In this document: positions 37,139 to 49,129 of the stretch, in pieces
Position numbering within the stretch: the stretch's first letter is position 1
Layout of the letters: each line of letters begins with the position of its first letter
From: Marchantia polymorpha subsp. ruderalis
Lineage: Eukaryota > Streptophyta > Marchantiopsida > Marchantiales > Marchantiaceae
DNA: 64,000 bases
Direction: 5' to 3'
NCBI GenBank assembly: GCA_037833965.1
Contig: AP031354.1
Span: forward strand, 29,738,001 to 29,802,000
The notes under the pieces: generated by a model
Seen by the model: the letters and a program-made list of their open reading frames with translations, nothing else
Databases searched by the model: none
What the model was told of the DNA's origin: nothing
Program-made: the position numbers and the translations under genes

Positions 37139-37892
37139 CGCCCCCGACCCTCTGCCCCCAAGAGCACCTGATGGTTATTATCTTCCTACGGTCTCAGCTC
37201 AACTGTCTCGTGGCGGGGAATAGCGAGAGTTTTCTTCAAAGTGCCAATTTCTTCAGATAATACGAAGAAGACGTGAGGGGGGGAGACAGGCCGTTTCGGG
37301 CTCAGGCAGGCAGGCTCTGAGGAATGGACGGGGGAGGGACGGTCCGAGATAACCCAAGGGGCAGACGTAACCCAACCCTGACCTGAGCATCCAACAGGTG
37401 GCTAGCCCCAGTTCTTTTCTTCCTCGTGAACCAGGTTTAGATCGTACGGGGTTCGAGTTTCAACTGCCTAGAACCGTCTACCGCTTCCAGTTGATCGCAG
37501 CTGCGAAGTTTACCGGATTTTTCTTCTCGCCATCCAAATTATTTATTTCCATTCAGCCTCGTTGACTTCGTGGCTCATGCATAACATTGTACGGCGTAAC
37601 GATGGCTCATGAGAGCACTTGCATGGGAAATGTAAGACTGAGCATACCGCTTTCAGTGGATCTCTGACAAAAAAATATTTGCAAGACTAGTGAAATTACA
37701 CTAGTATCAACATAGAGTGTCCAGGTCAAAGCATGTAAATACAGTTGCGTAAATGACTTCACATTTCGTAATGTAGGTCATGTTCAAGAGCAGTATTTCT
37801 TAATACTCAATACTACTGTGTATAATGTGACACTCTCTATTTATTTAGTCCGAGAGGTTTGTAATGCTATCTATTCTGTATGTAACAGATCG
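37139..37892. other. Upstream region of the CCB3-like gene
   Basis: Presumed promoter and 5' leader, then AT-richer DNA up to the target duplication of the hAT element. No other feature seen. Confidence 0.5.
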
Positions 37893-37900
37893 GAACAAAC
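37893..37900. repeat. hAT target-site duplication, left
   Basis: The 8 bases GAACAAAC are repeated exactly at 40391-40398, directly abutting the terminal inverted repeats. Eight-base duplications are the hAT hallmark. Confidence 0.92.
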
Positions 37901-37921
37901 CAGACCTACTAAAATCTGGCA
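37901..37921 (+). repeat. hAT terminal inverted repeat, left
   Basis: 21 bp starting CAGACCTACT, the inverse of 40370-40390 with mismatches at positions 8 and 12. Confidence 0.9.
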
Positions 37922-37930
37922 CTTGCTGAC

Positions 37931-37959
37931 TTTGCCATATTTAAGGTAAATATGGCAAA
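37931..37959. repeat. Perfect 13-bp inverted repeat, 3-base loop, inside hAT end
   Basis: Arms 37931-37943 and 37947-37959 are exactly complementary. The motif TTTGCCA/TGGCAAA also appears near the right end (about 40319-40358), so it may be a subterminal binding site for the transposase. Confidence 0.85.
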
Positions 37960-38712
37960 TATTGCAATATTGCAAAATTGGCAGCAGTCCAGTGCCGAGG
38001 ACTATTATGCGCAGAGCTTCTTTATATCTTCAAATTGCTTTGCATGCATGATACCCGCCAACGACAAGTTTGTTATGCTTGTTCGGGAGTTACTTTTCTG
38101 GTGTTTCATAATGGTAAAGTCGCTCTTGACGGACGCCGTGTTAGGGAACGCTGTCGTTAGACCTCCACAAAGCTGTGCAGCTGCAAACAGCGACCTTTCA
38201 ATCAGTCCCACGTTGGATTAAAGAAGGTTTTCTCGTCATGCGAATTGAGAGCTGGCTTCACGGCCTGCTCGCGCGCATACACGGCGATCAGCTCGCGATG
38301 TTCGATCTCAGTGAGCTCAATGTACTCGTCGTTCCAATGTTTCTTCAACTGCGGGCGAAACGGATTGATCACCTAGTTGATAAAAATTGCAGGGCAAAGC
38401 TTTACGAGCTCATCATGCATCACAAGTGATGCTTCAAGCTCACTTGGATTGTTCAAGTCGTCACGCTCGGCTTGAACGAGGGTACCGTCACCGATGAACA
38501 TCAACAAGAACTTTGCAATCGCATTCACAATCTAACGTTTTTTGTTTTCAAAAAATTGCAAAAACATGTCTCGCGCACATGATACTTGATCGTAGTTGTG
38601 CAAGATAATTGATTCTGTTTTGACAATCCAATTATTCAAAATGATGTTGGCAGAGATTTCAACTTCGTCCAATTCGTTAGGAGCAAGCTTGACACTAATT
38701 GCACCAGCTGTC

Positions 38713-40159
38713 TCAGCAATCAGCTTTGCGACCTCTTCTTGCTGTTGCGAAATAACAAAATTTTGAGCTTGAATCGTACGGATTGTGATGGTAATCAGTT
38801 GAAAGATCGGCGCTAGAGCTGCGGCAACAATCCACCACTGCTCGGATGGCGCCGAATTGATTGCTTCTTAGCAATATGACCAACAATCGACGGAGATGAA
38901 GCTTCCAATCAAGCATGCTGCCAAATGCCGTCCAATGTGTCGTGTCTTTAGGGCATTGCAAATCCATTTCGGTTATGAGATTTTGTTGAGCTCAAAGATG
39001 AACGTTGAAACCATGTCATGTCTTCTAGAACTCTCCTTCAAACACTACTTGTGTTGCTTTCTTGACAACTATATCAAGCTGGTGATGAATGCACCAAACA
39101 CGCAACACTGAATTCGAGCATTGCCTTTCAAGCAGAGTGACAATTCTTGCATGGCAACCAGTCATTGTGTTCTTTCCATCCAAGCTGATCGAGATGAACT
39201 TGTCTTGCCAAGTTGGACACACAGTGCTCAACAACACATCGATGAGCTTGACATAATTTTGAGCAGTATGTCGCTCAAAGAATGGAAACAACACCAGGTT
39301 GAGATTGAACAGTTTTCCTTTCACACAAAGTCAAATCCGCTGGTCGAGAAGGTGCACTCCGCGATGAGTACTAGCATCAATAGCAAGAGAAAAAGCCCAT
39401 ACATCTGGGTCATTCAAGACATTGAACATAGTCTGCAAGTTGAAAGCTACTAGAACACAAATGAGTTGACTAACCATATGATCGTTGACACCACTAAGCT
39501 TAGCATTCCGTGCTGCAGCGCGATGCTGTTCAATTACTTTCGCTGTCTGGCAAAAGGACAAGCCGATTGAGACGTGCTGAATCGCAAGATCAAATCTCAT
39601 AGCGTTCTTGATTGTCACGTGATATGATCTATCGTCCTGGAGCTTAAACAGCTTCATCGCATTCATTTTGCTAATTGGAACCGCATCGTCATCTTCCTCA
39701 TCATCATCCAGATTGAAGAATAAATCTTCCATCACGTCGTCGACAATTTTAGGTCGAGAAATCACAAACTTGAAGCTTTCCTTGTTGTTTTCAATTAACT
39801 GATGGATACCACCGAGCTCCTTATCCTTCAAATATGCAAGTTTCTCTTCATGGCTGAAGAGCTGATAATTTAGCCACTCTTTTGGGTGTTGAAACTTATG
39901 ATGCGTCTTGTACGCCTATGATCGAAAAGGAGTCTTGAACAGTTTCGCCGACCAGAGGTGTACAAAACGCATCATAAGTCGACCGGGTGTCAAACGCCGG
40001 TTGCTGGCGTTTGACACTCGATCCAACACACGATTCGCGACTGAAACGTACGCAAAACATACATTGGACAGTCACAATCATCCCATCAACTCCTCTTTCA
40101 CATGGCTGCAAGCAGTATTCAACCACATGCTTATGCTGAAATGGCGTCTGACGACTCAT
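38713..40159 (-). pseudogene. hAT transposase, disrupted
   Basis: Read from 40159 downwards. First comes an N-terminal part with a Cys pair (CMFC) suggestive of a BED-like finger; then a frame change near 39900-39920 (the continuation reads HPKEWLNYQLFS); then a body from about 39890 with the acidic run DDDEEDDD. A motif AIDASTHRGVHL follows, plausibly holding the first catalytic Asp. An in-frame TGA lies at 39331-39333, then SLDGKNTMTGCHAR (plausible second Asp region) and WCIHHQLDIVVKK. Stops follow near 39025, and a C-terminal remnant containing CPKDTTHW occupies 38713-38967. The catalytic Glu region is not identified. Motif assignments are by eye. Confidence 0.75.
39987..40017. repeat. 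Perfect 12-bp inverted repeat, 7-base loop
   Basis: Arms 39987-39998 and 40006-40017 are complementary. It lies inside the N-terminal part of the broken transposase frame. Confidence 0.85.
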
Positions 40160-40369
40160 CAGTAACGCAGCACGGCAACAATGCTCTCGCTGGGTTGCTG
40201 GGGCCAGCTGGAGCTCTCTACGGCAATCCGCAAGTCCGCAAAGTAGTGCGCATCAGTTGCCAACAACAGTATCTATGATTCTACAGTATTCGATGTGTTA
40301 GCCCAACCTTTTATAATTTTGGCAAATATTTGGTGTTATATATGGCAAACATGGCACCTATTTTTAGAA

Positions 40370-40390
40370 TGCCAGATTATAGGAGGTCTG
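40370..40390 (-). repeat. hAT terminal inverted repeat, right
   Basis: 21 bp whose reverse complement starts CAGACCTCCT; pairs with 37901-37921. Confidence 0.9.
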
Positions 40391-40398
40391 GAACAAAC
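40391..40398. repeat. hAT target-site duplication, right
   Basis: GAACAAAC, identical to 37893-37900. Confidence 0.92.
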
Positions 40399-43300
40399 TA
40401 TTTGGACCTTGCTGCATATGAATTCCAAAGACATTTTTTATGTTGAGTTAACCTCTTGTTTATTAGTAACCTGGTTCCTATCTAAGTCTAACTAGGAAGC
40501 GTCACTTACGCTTGGGTATTTGATTCCATGGTATCACCAACACTTTTACTGATCAATATCCTCACACATCAAGTTTCTTTGTCGTGTACGTAGACCTTTG
40601 TGGCTAACCACAGAGTGTAACGTGGTTCATCACGTTACACTTGGCGTCTACTATGTCTTGTGGATAGTTGTAATTATACTGTCACTTGTATTTATCGATT
40701 CTCGATTTGTCACGGACATTTTAATCATTTACTCTTTGATGGTTTTTAAGTTAAAGATGGTTTGATATAACCAAGCATTGATTACACTCTACGGGATAAA
40801 TTGAATTAAAATGTTTTCAATCAAATATAAGTACTACAATATTTCAAAAGTTTAAATTGCAGTAAGTGAAAAAAATGAATAATTTCAAACTCGCATAGAT
40901 TTCATTTAAACTTTTAAAAGCTCTTAATACCCTGAACTTTTTAAAAAAAAATTTATCTTAGTTTGAAAAAATTCAAAATTTGAAAACTTCTGTGTATTTT
41001 ATGTCAAAGAAAAAAAAATTAGCCAATGTTTTGGAATATATCATACTTATAATTGTTTTAAATCAACTTATCATAAATTTTAAATCAAAATTTGGTCAAT
41101 TTGCAAACAGATTACTATGATATAGCATGCACAATACATGCTATATTATGCATGCATTGAGCAGGTGCATCAATCTATACAATCATTAATGTATCTAATA
41201 TTAGAAAGAAATTTGCAACACTTGCTAGTCGTAAAACTTAAACATTGCATTTTATAGTTGTTGTTATCATTTGAAAAATTTGCATAATATTGTTCAAATA
41301 TATGTTTATCTCAAGATCATTCCAACTTATAAGTGACTAACAATTTTTCTTCTTCTTCTTGGTTTCTTCTTGGTTGATGAAATTTTTTCTATCAAATTTT
41401 TTTGTTATGATAATTTTTAATGCATGTGATCATCAAATTTTTAGAGGTTTTTTGCTTTCAATTTTATTTTTAATCTAACTTATAATACTATTTCTTCTTC
41501 ATCTCATGAAATAATATCAATAATGTATGGTTCATTTATAAAAGCTATCAATCTTTTATATATTAATAAGTTCATCAACAAATTAGAGATCAATACATGA
41601 AATGTGAATCTATTTTATTCTAACTATTTATATATATGTTTGAAGATATGTTGTCACATGTGATAATATATTTCACATGTGCATTTCATTTACAAGCACA
41701 AACACTATTTATTTTATGTAATTTAAGGTGTTTTAAAATGTTGATTTTCACAAGAAAAATTAATATATAGTTAGTGATAATGCATACAATTTTATGCATA
41801 TACAATGAACCCAATTTATGAAATAGCAAGGAAATTTTTAGCATTATAATGTAATCTATATTTTTATTTAATTAAATTTGAAATATTTTGAACCTAATAA
41901 TAACTATCATCAATCAGAATTGAGTAATTTTAAAAAGACAAAAAATTAAACAACATACACCAGAAATCAGAAAGAAACTATTGCTCTAAACAATTACTGG
42001 TAATCTTCTGTTGTACATAGATTTTTTTTAAGTTAAATTTGTTAATATTTATCATGTAAGTATGTATCCCATTCCGAGTGCTTAAATATTTTGTGATAAT
42101 ATCTATCAGGCAAAATATATGTTCTTATCTATATAACTATATAATCTACGGTATAAATCGTTGTGATATCATAGATTGAAAAATCTTTTTAAGAATGTCA
42201 TCTACTCCAAACTATGTTTAAATTTTTATGCCCATCTAAATTCACGAGTATCGTAAAGTAATAAAATCAACTTTCATTGTATGATAGATATGTTTCTTTT
42301 TTAATTTTATATATACAATTATCTTCTAAATTCGATATTCAAAAATTTGCATTGTCATATCTCAATTATTATGAGAGCGAATCTCTTAATTTCGATTTCG
42401 CATTACTTTTTCATCAATGAAAATCTGACAACACTTGTAGTTGTTCCGATCCACCCTTCTGAAGTTATAATCTGTTTCACATTCTTTCATTGCCTTCTAC
42501 GTCATATCTACGTGCGCTAGGTCACAAAATGATAAAACTTATTTTGACAGTTTAGGATATTTCATGTCATACGACTCGCTATTTATTGTGAACAATATAC
42601 ACTTTCTAAGTTCACACACTTCAATCATGCTTCTTAATTGAGTTTTTTAATAGACCAGAACATATATTTATATTTCGAAACCTTCCACTCTTAACTTTTT
42701 CAGAAACAAATCAAGTCTGTACCGTAACGACTCTATGTACTAAATCTCTTTGCCAACAATCTCTAATTGAAAAATCTGTCGATCCGTCCCCACTCTTCAA
42801 CTTCACACAATTCATTTTCCATCAGTATCGGTATCGGTATGTACTAAGACATCATTTTTTGGCATTGCTTGACACCCACGATATTCGCATTCTCGTTATC
42901 TTAATTTCAAAAACCACCGATACCTACACTGATCAACCCTATCCCGCTACATCTATCCACTTCTCACTTCAAAGTCTCCACATTCACACATAAAATACTA
43001 GTCCATAGTTTCCACACTGTCATAGTTCTAGTTTTAACATTATAGCCTGAAGAACTCTTCCAAATTCTTCCCCGTTAGATCCTGAGTTCCCACAACTCGG
43101 ATTTAGGGATAGTGACAGAAATCATTTTCTATATACATACTCTTGAAGCACAATCACGGTCTACGGACTTTTGAACCAGATATTCCATTTTTCTCCACAA
43201 CCAGAGAATTGTCGTGATACAGAGGACCACGAGAATAACCCATAAAGCCTCGTGCCAGTATCAGGCACATGCGATGCATCAGACCACTAAGCCGGACATA

Positions 43301-43961
43301 GAATTGTGAGCTCTACTAGCGGACGTTCTCCCTTCAGAAACCACAGACAGACAGAAATAGAGGTGCAGGGATGCAAACCAGATGCAGGATACGAAAGTGA
43401 AGAAGGCTTGTTTTATTCTACGGTACTTACGTCATTACGTAAAGTACCGAAGAATTAAAAATAAATTTGAAGATCAGTCGAAGGAGTGCCAATATTTTAT
43501 CTTTGGTACCAAAAGTTACAAGCAACAGGCCGGCAGGCCAAAGTATGTACAACATGGACAGCTACAAGTCTGCAGCAGGTGCAACAGAAATTATGTTTCC
43601 AACCCTAAACAGTGAGGAATCTAAGAGAGGCCGAGCAAAGGTCACACGCAAAACACTTTCACCGATCGATCCCGGCAATCGGCAAACATGAAGCCTCTTC
43701 CAAGGATCTCACCACGTCTAATAACGCCTTATAATCGAAAATCGTCTCATAAAAACAAGCCTCGACAGCCGAAGCTAGTCTTCATCATCCGCGGTAAAAG
43801 ATGAAGTCCGAACACCCAAATGTCCGAACATGAGCATCAAACAGACAGGTCCGAATGAAGAAGTCGAAGTAACATTTGAACGTCGGCAACCGAAAGTTGG
43901 AAGTGAATGCCCCTTCCTTACACCAGACTCGGGCCTCGCATTCCTGACACATCTGGAAAAT
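40399..43961. other. AT-rich intergenic block
   Basis: From about 40.7 to 43.0 kb the DNA is strongly AT-rich with many A and T runs and no frame above the detection length. From 43.0 to 43.96 kb composition returns to average and only short frames (78 codons or fewer) occur. It is probably decayed transposon sequence, but no diagnostic motif remains. Confidence 0.5.
43421..43449. repeat. Short-loop inverted repeat with one bulge
   Basis: Arms 43421-43432 and 43437-43449 pair apart from one extra A; the loop is CATT. Confidence 0.75.
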
Positions 43962-44345
43962 CTAATCCACGCGCTTCGTCTTAGCAGCCTGCTGCTGGAG
44001 GTGCTCTAACCGAATTTGCATGCGAGTAACCCTGAACAAGAGCCAGTAGAGAAAGAGTGTGGTGATGACCAGCAAACCATTGCGCTGGCTCTTGAGCAGC
44101 GATTTCGCTTGCTTCTCCATCTCGCCGGGGTGCCCGTGTACCTCGGGCATGTTCTGTATTTTCCAGAAAATGTCCACTCCAAGAAACAGAGCTAAAGGAA
44201 CCGCTGCTAACATCGGCTGCAGCAAACCCTGCGCGACCTGGATCAAACCCTTCCTCAAGCCCTCTAATCCTGGAAGCGTCAGCAGAGTCAAAAGGATCGC
44301 CTCGGCTCCAGCCACGAGAGCGAGTGCCAGCCATTCCAACGCCAT
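43962..44345 (-). CDS. BAP31 N-terminal-like ER membrane protein, short plant form
   Basis: An intact frame of 127 residues, intronless, starting MALEWL. Three hydrophobic segments lie at about 5-24, 41-61 and 88-106, separated by a basic loop (GLRKGL) and a polar loop (about 62-86). The motif KSQRNGLL precedes the third segment, and the tail is a short amphipathic helix (RLEHLQQQ). This matches the N-terminal membrane domain of BAP31/Yet-type ER proteins in the short plant form of about 130 residues that lacks the long cytosolic coiled coil. BAP31 family members act in ER export and quality control of membrane proteins; the role of the short plant form is not established to my knowledge. The ATG at 44345 is the natural start. 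Confidence 0.8.
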   Translation of the reverse strand: MALEWLALALVAGAEAILLTLLTLPGLEGLRKGLIQVAQGLLQPMLAAVPLALFLGVDIFWKIQNMPEVHGHPGEMEKQAKSLLKSQRNGLLVITTLFLYWLLFRVTRMQIRLEHLQQQAAKTKRVD

Positions 44346-45867
44346 CGCTGCTAAGCTCCCGCTGACAGAATCTTGATGCTCAGACCGCTCCCCGCTCCGC
44401 GACCCTGCTACAATCGATCACGATGCGCACAACGCCAACCTCGCGTCGATCGATCGAATGTTGATGTTCTGATCCTCGTTGCACCCAACCCTAAAATGGC
44501 AATTTCATCGACAATAAGCTCAATCATGCACTCGCGATGTCCGTCTGTCTACTCTTCTGCCGCCTCCCAGCGCAAGGAACTTTAACTCCTTCGTCAGTCC
44601 TCGCGCGGACGCTGACTGGTAGTAACCCGGTCGTCGACCTCTCAGTCCCGTAACTTGAACACGTGTCCGATATAAGAACGCCGCGAACGCGGTCAGGGTG
44701 GCATGGGGAACCAGGTTGGCACCGGAGACTTCTTGGACTGACAGTTGTCAGTTAGAAGTGCATGGCCTGCTCTGCCATCTGTTCAAAATGACAAGTGGAT
44801 AGGCCGGACTGAGTTTTCTTCTCAACAACAACGATTGTCAATCGGCCTCGCACCGACAGGTGGCGCCGCGTGACTGGTCGATCGTCGTTCCTCTTGCAAC
44901 GTAGGAGCCGGCGATCCCGTGATTCTCCTGTACTGCCGGTGAATGTCTTGAGTCTCTCTCCAGTTAGGTTTGAGCCACGTAGCGCAGTAGTACACTTGTG
45001 CATGCGAAGTGTAGTATGGAAGCAGGTGACTCTGTGGGGCCAGTTCACATGTGCACTGCTGCCCCCAACTTCCATTATTATTATTGCAAATACTCCCAAT
45101 TCGAGCCAATACGAGCCTAATCAATAATTTCCTGGCAGGCTTCGAAGCTACTCCGTGATTATGGCAACAGCTGTCCAGAGAACCATGACACCACCGGATT
45201 GTAAAGTGACAAGGGGAGCCGATTTTACAGGGCTGAAGGTCGTTGTACTGGACCACGGTTGATGCCGTACAGAAGCACTAGTAGAAAACTTTTCGTGGTC
45301 TCATGTGTCGTTCCATAGTTTCCATGATACAGGACATGAGCGTAATCTTCTATCTCCTTGCTGATGTATTAATTTAAGTTTTAATTTTGTCAACTCCTGT
45401 GTGGATCTGCATTACTAATTCCTTCCTTTCCCTGAGCAGTTCATCGAGGAACTTACACTTGGATTTTATACATGGTCACATGTGTCGAGAGGCATGGAGC
45501 GGCATTCAAGGAGAATTCAATGTGCTAAGGTTTGACCTTCTTCTCAGTGGAGCCTTCGCTTGTCAATTTGGAATCTTACAAATGCTCATTTCTACTCTAT
45601 TCTCGTTTGCTTATCGTAAACCTCCTATACATCAATCAGATGAGTCCAAGTCTGATTGCAAATGATAAAACAGGTCTCAAAAACCTACACTTCTCCACTC
45701 GTCCGATTTTCAAAAACGAGTTTAGATCGGGATAAACTCTTAAGCCTAATCTCCTAAGCTTCAGAAACGAGTGAGACGGTACAACAACATCTCCCTCCTA
45801 TCGCCTGGTCTACGTATCTTACACTCGGACATGGTCCTCAGGATCGCAAAAGTGAAATTGTTCTGAT
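44346..45867. other. Intergenic between the BAP31-like and UROS genes
   Basis: It holds the upstream region of the BAP31-like gene and the 3' flank of UROS. Minus frames of 115 and 144 codons (44752-45256) overlap each other and have no domain. Nothing else recognised. Confidence 0.5.
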
Positions 45868-48800
45868 TTACGTCAGGCTTCTATCCAGTGCATGTGACTC
45901 CAAGGCTTCCATCACACTCTCCACCCACCTGTAAAGTCAACATAGTTCATCCACTTGCAAATCCGGTGAGCTGGAAATGAGGTAGTTAGGTTGAGAATCT
46001 CAGTTGTTGCACTATGTGTACACCACAAATGTAAGTATTTAAAGGGTCGTTTTCAGTACAGTTAGTCATCCTTCTAAACGAGGAAGTGAGGAGGATTACG
46101 ATTTGAAGGTTTGAAAATAGGACACTGACAATCATAAGAAAGATGCAGGCTAAGTTTAAGCCCTTAGTCAACAGTGCAAGACAGAAACACAATCTCCAAC
46201 TAGAGTGCGTTAACACGAAGTTTATCAGTTTCCACATGGGACTACCTCATGAATAGCCTCAATAGATAAACAAGCTGAAGAACCTTACCCATCAATTCCA
46301 GGGCTGTCGGGGCAGAAGACCTTGCTCAGACCCGCTGTTTTTGCAGCCTTTGCAGAAGTTGTCCCGATGCAAGCTGCAGCACCATTCCATGGCCCCAGCA
46401 ATTCTACCCATGCCCTGATTCCAAGTGCACAGAAAAAATGGTGAGCCTCTGAAGCCACGGAAACACTCCAAACCACTGACCTCTAATTTGTGTACTCTAT
46501 ACAGGGTACGGAAAACTATGTCTTCATGACATGTTTCCCAACGCTCCGGTGATTTGAAGTATCTTCAAGGCCAAGGAAGCCAGATGACAGATCAGAAGGT
46601 CAGTAGTGCACCTCACGGCGGTGGGCGAGGCAAACGTTGCAACAGGGGCCGCCAGTGCAGCTGCTACTTTATCTTGATCAAGAGACTTCACACTTTCCTG
46701 GCAGAGTCACGCGTGGAGCAATCATGTACACAGACTCAGGAATAGGTCATAGTAGAAATGACAACAAATCATGAATTCACATTTGCTAAATACAGAAGAG
46801 AGAAAACTGGAGATGCTAAAACTTCAGTCAGTTACCGTTGAGTAGGTGTTGAGTCGCAAAACTTTAAAACCACGTGCAATTAAGCCAGTTTCTGCTCAGG
46901 TGAAAAAAAAAAAAAGTAAAAAAAGTGTAAGTATCTTTGCGTGGTGTAGACTCTGAATCTAAAATCATTTTACAATTATCTTTTCTCTTGCCTGCGGAAA
47001 CGACAGGTTAAGACACTAACGTGACCTAGGTTTAACCATAAATCTCATCAACTTATGGAAAGCTGCCAACATGGTTTATGTTTCGCTACCTATAAGAACG
47101 TTCAATTGCTTTCTGTTCAAAATTTTGTCCAGATAAAATATTCTGTATCTCTATAGAAAATTACAGTTGGAGAATCAAGTTTGAACGTTTGCGAAGAATG
47201 AGACCCTCTATGACGATTTACTGTTCTCTGAATATATCACATGCTTGTAGCATTTTTTTTAATGTGACTGTATTATAGCGGCCCACATAAAATACGCCTA
47301 GCAATTAATGTTACACATGTAGAAAGATGTGCTGCGAAGAAGTAAAGCTATTACTCTGAAGGTCGACATACCAAGATCACTGCCAGCCTTTGCCGATGAA
47401 GGATAGAGAATTGCACCATTTCCACCTTCCAACTTCGGCAATTCCACTGCCAAGACCTTTGCTGTAGCTGTATCAAACGAGAAGAAACTCATGAATTCTT
47501 GCGTTGGAGTGAAGTGAATGAGCTTACTTGGGATGTGGAGTTCACCCTACAACGACTAAATGGCACAAAGTAATAGGAAATCAACCACGAATTGTTACAG
47601 TTCATTTATAAAGTTCAGATTTAAGACATGGACCAAACATTAAAACAGGCAAACCTTTGGAAGGCGTGAAAGCAACTTCGAGCTTATCTAGGTTATCCTT
47701 CATCTCTTCGAAAACTTCTCCTGTTCCAGATCCTACAACTGAAATTCGGACCTTGGGACAAGCAGCAGCCCTACAGCCAAGAGTAAAGTTAATACTCACA
47801 CTACTACGAAATTCCCCGACAGAAAAATCAGTGCTGCGAATGACAAGTGTTTGTCATTCGCAGCACATCCATTTGAGAGAGATTTTGGAAGCTTACAGTT
47901 CCGGATGAAAAAGGTTAGAAAGAAGGAACTCAAATTTCTTATATACCTCCACCCACTGAGAAACACTGTGGCAGCTTCAGGTGAGGTTATCACTATCCAC
48001 TCGAATTCAGTTTCTGCAGACGTAACCCATTACAAAAGGGATTAGGATCACTTGCCTAAATCCAACAAAATCCAGTAAGAATATTACTCCCGCTTACACA
48101 TGGTATATTTGGTGGCCCAGTAGACGCAAGCATGAACTTCGAACCTGTACAATGGTTCAATAGATTCTAGAACTTTCGAGGATCACCTTACGAGCAAAAA
48201 AAATCTAGTGGCAGATGGTAAAATCGGCCCTTCATCTTCGCAATATACAAGAACTTTCTGCCACTACGCATCACCCGCAGACACAATTTGAGTGATATAT
48301 TCATCACTCTCCGAGCTAAAATTTCTGCATCCATACCGCGAAGAGTTTGTGCAAGTTTTGGATAATCTGCTCCTTCTTTGTGTTCTATCAGCGGAAGCTC
48401 CAAACAGTTTATTCCCCGAGCACTCTGAAAATTTACAACCCGAATAGAATTGATTCAGTGAAAATAGACACGATCACATTTTACCAAACAGTTGTGAAAC
48501 ATAAACAAGCTAAGCCCGACTGTTAGCATTTGTGAAAGAAAAATGATGGAGAACAAAACTTTCGACAGTTTCTTGTACCGCTAATGCTGACAGCATACAA
48601 CTCAACAGCAGATTTCGCGTGTCATAGCAGTTCCCAGATTACTACAAGCGAGATGAAGGAGAACAAGTTTTGTCCTCAAATTCAATAAATTAGGTGGCAC
48701 ACATTTCAAGCAGTCCGAGGGTTTAAATAATGTACAAGCGCATTCATGAGCTTGCCGTTCTTCCCCTGCTCCCGCGTGACCACCACGGTGGCATTCTCCC

Positions 48801-49129
48801 TCGCTGATGAAGCCGAGGTGTAGATGCTCCGATTTTTCACCACAGTGGCATTCTCTGGAATGACATTGACAATTCGGAATGTAAACAGGAGGATGCAGAA
48901 AGGGAAGAAAGATCCGGGCACGCAAACGACCAGCTTAGAAGAGCCAGCCAGAAGAGCTCCCACCCTGTGAAGAAGCTCGAAGACGCTTCGCTCCAGCTTT
49001 CTCCCACACGCCCGGCTGAATTCTGCTCACAAAGATTCTAGCGCTCTGCGTGCGCACCACATACGACGACGATGCCACAGACAAAGGCGCCATGGCACAA
49101 TGCAGGCTAGCACAAGCCATACTCGCCAT
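45868..49129 (-). CDS. UROS: Uroporphyrinogen-III synthase, plastid, ten exons
   Basis: Exons in order: 49129-48964, 48854-48736, 48424-48337, 48013-47947, 47770-47655, 47467-47372, 46891-46836, 46697-46612, 46414-46289, 45928-45868. All have GT-AG borders and compatible phases, giving 326 residues, near the usual plant length. The enzyme closes and isomerises hydroxymethylbilane to uroporphyrinogen III, the branch precursor of chlorophyll, heme and siroheme, in the plastid stroma. HemD/UROS blocks visible: VVVTREQGKN (about 79-88), LELPLIEH, EWIVITSPEAA (about 129-139), RISVVGSGTG (about 155-164), AILYPSSAKAG, LRLNTYST, ATFASPTAVR, ACIGTTSAKAA and a C-terminal GWVESVMEAL. The N-terminus from 49129 (MASMACASLHC) looks like a transit peptide; an in-frame upstream ATG at 49246 is less likely. 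Intron 4 holds a perfect hairpin (47831-47866) and intron 7 an A-rich tract. Confidence 0.93.
47831..47866. repeat. Perfect 16-bp inverted repeat, 4-base loop, in a UROS intron
   Basis: Arms 47831-47846 and 47851-47866 are exactly complementary around GTGT. It lies in the intron between the exons ending 47947 and starting 47770 (minus-strand order). Confidence 0.92.

Larger units (their letters stand above)
37901..40390 (-). mobile_element. hAT-family DNA transposon, complete ends, inactive transposase
   Basis: A 2,490-bp element. Its ends, 37901-37921 and 40370-40390, are inverted repeats matching at 19 of 21 positions and starting CAGACCT. They are flanked by the perfect 8-bp duplication GAACAAAC. 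Subterminal motifs (TGGCAAA/TTTGCCA) recur near both ends, typical of transposase binding regions. The body encodes, on the minus strand, a hAT-type transposase broken by at least one frameshift and one in-frame stop. The clean target duplication suggests a fairly recent insertion, but the coding decay implies it was immobile or was mobilised in trans. Confidence 0.9.

Noticed and set aside
44752..45256. Minus frames of 115 and 144 codons between the BAP31-like and UROS genes
   Set aside because: They overlap in different frames and show no domain or splice link.
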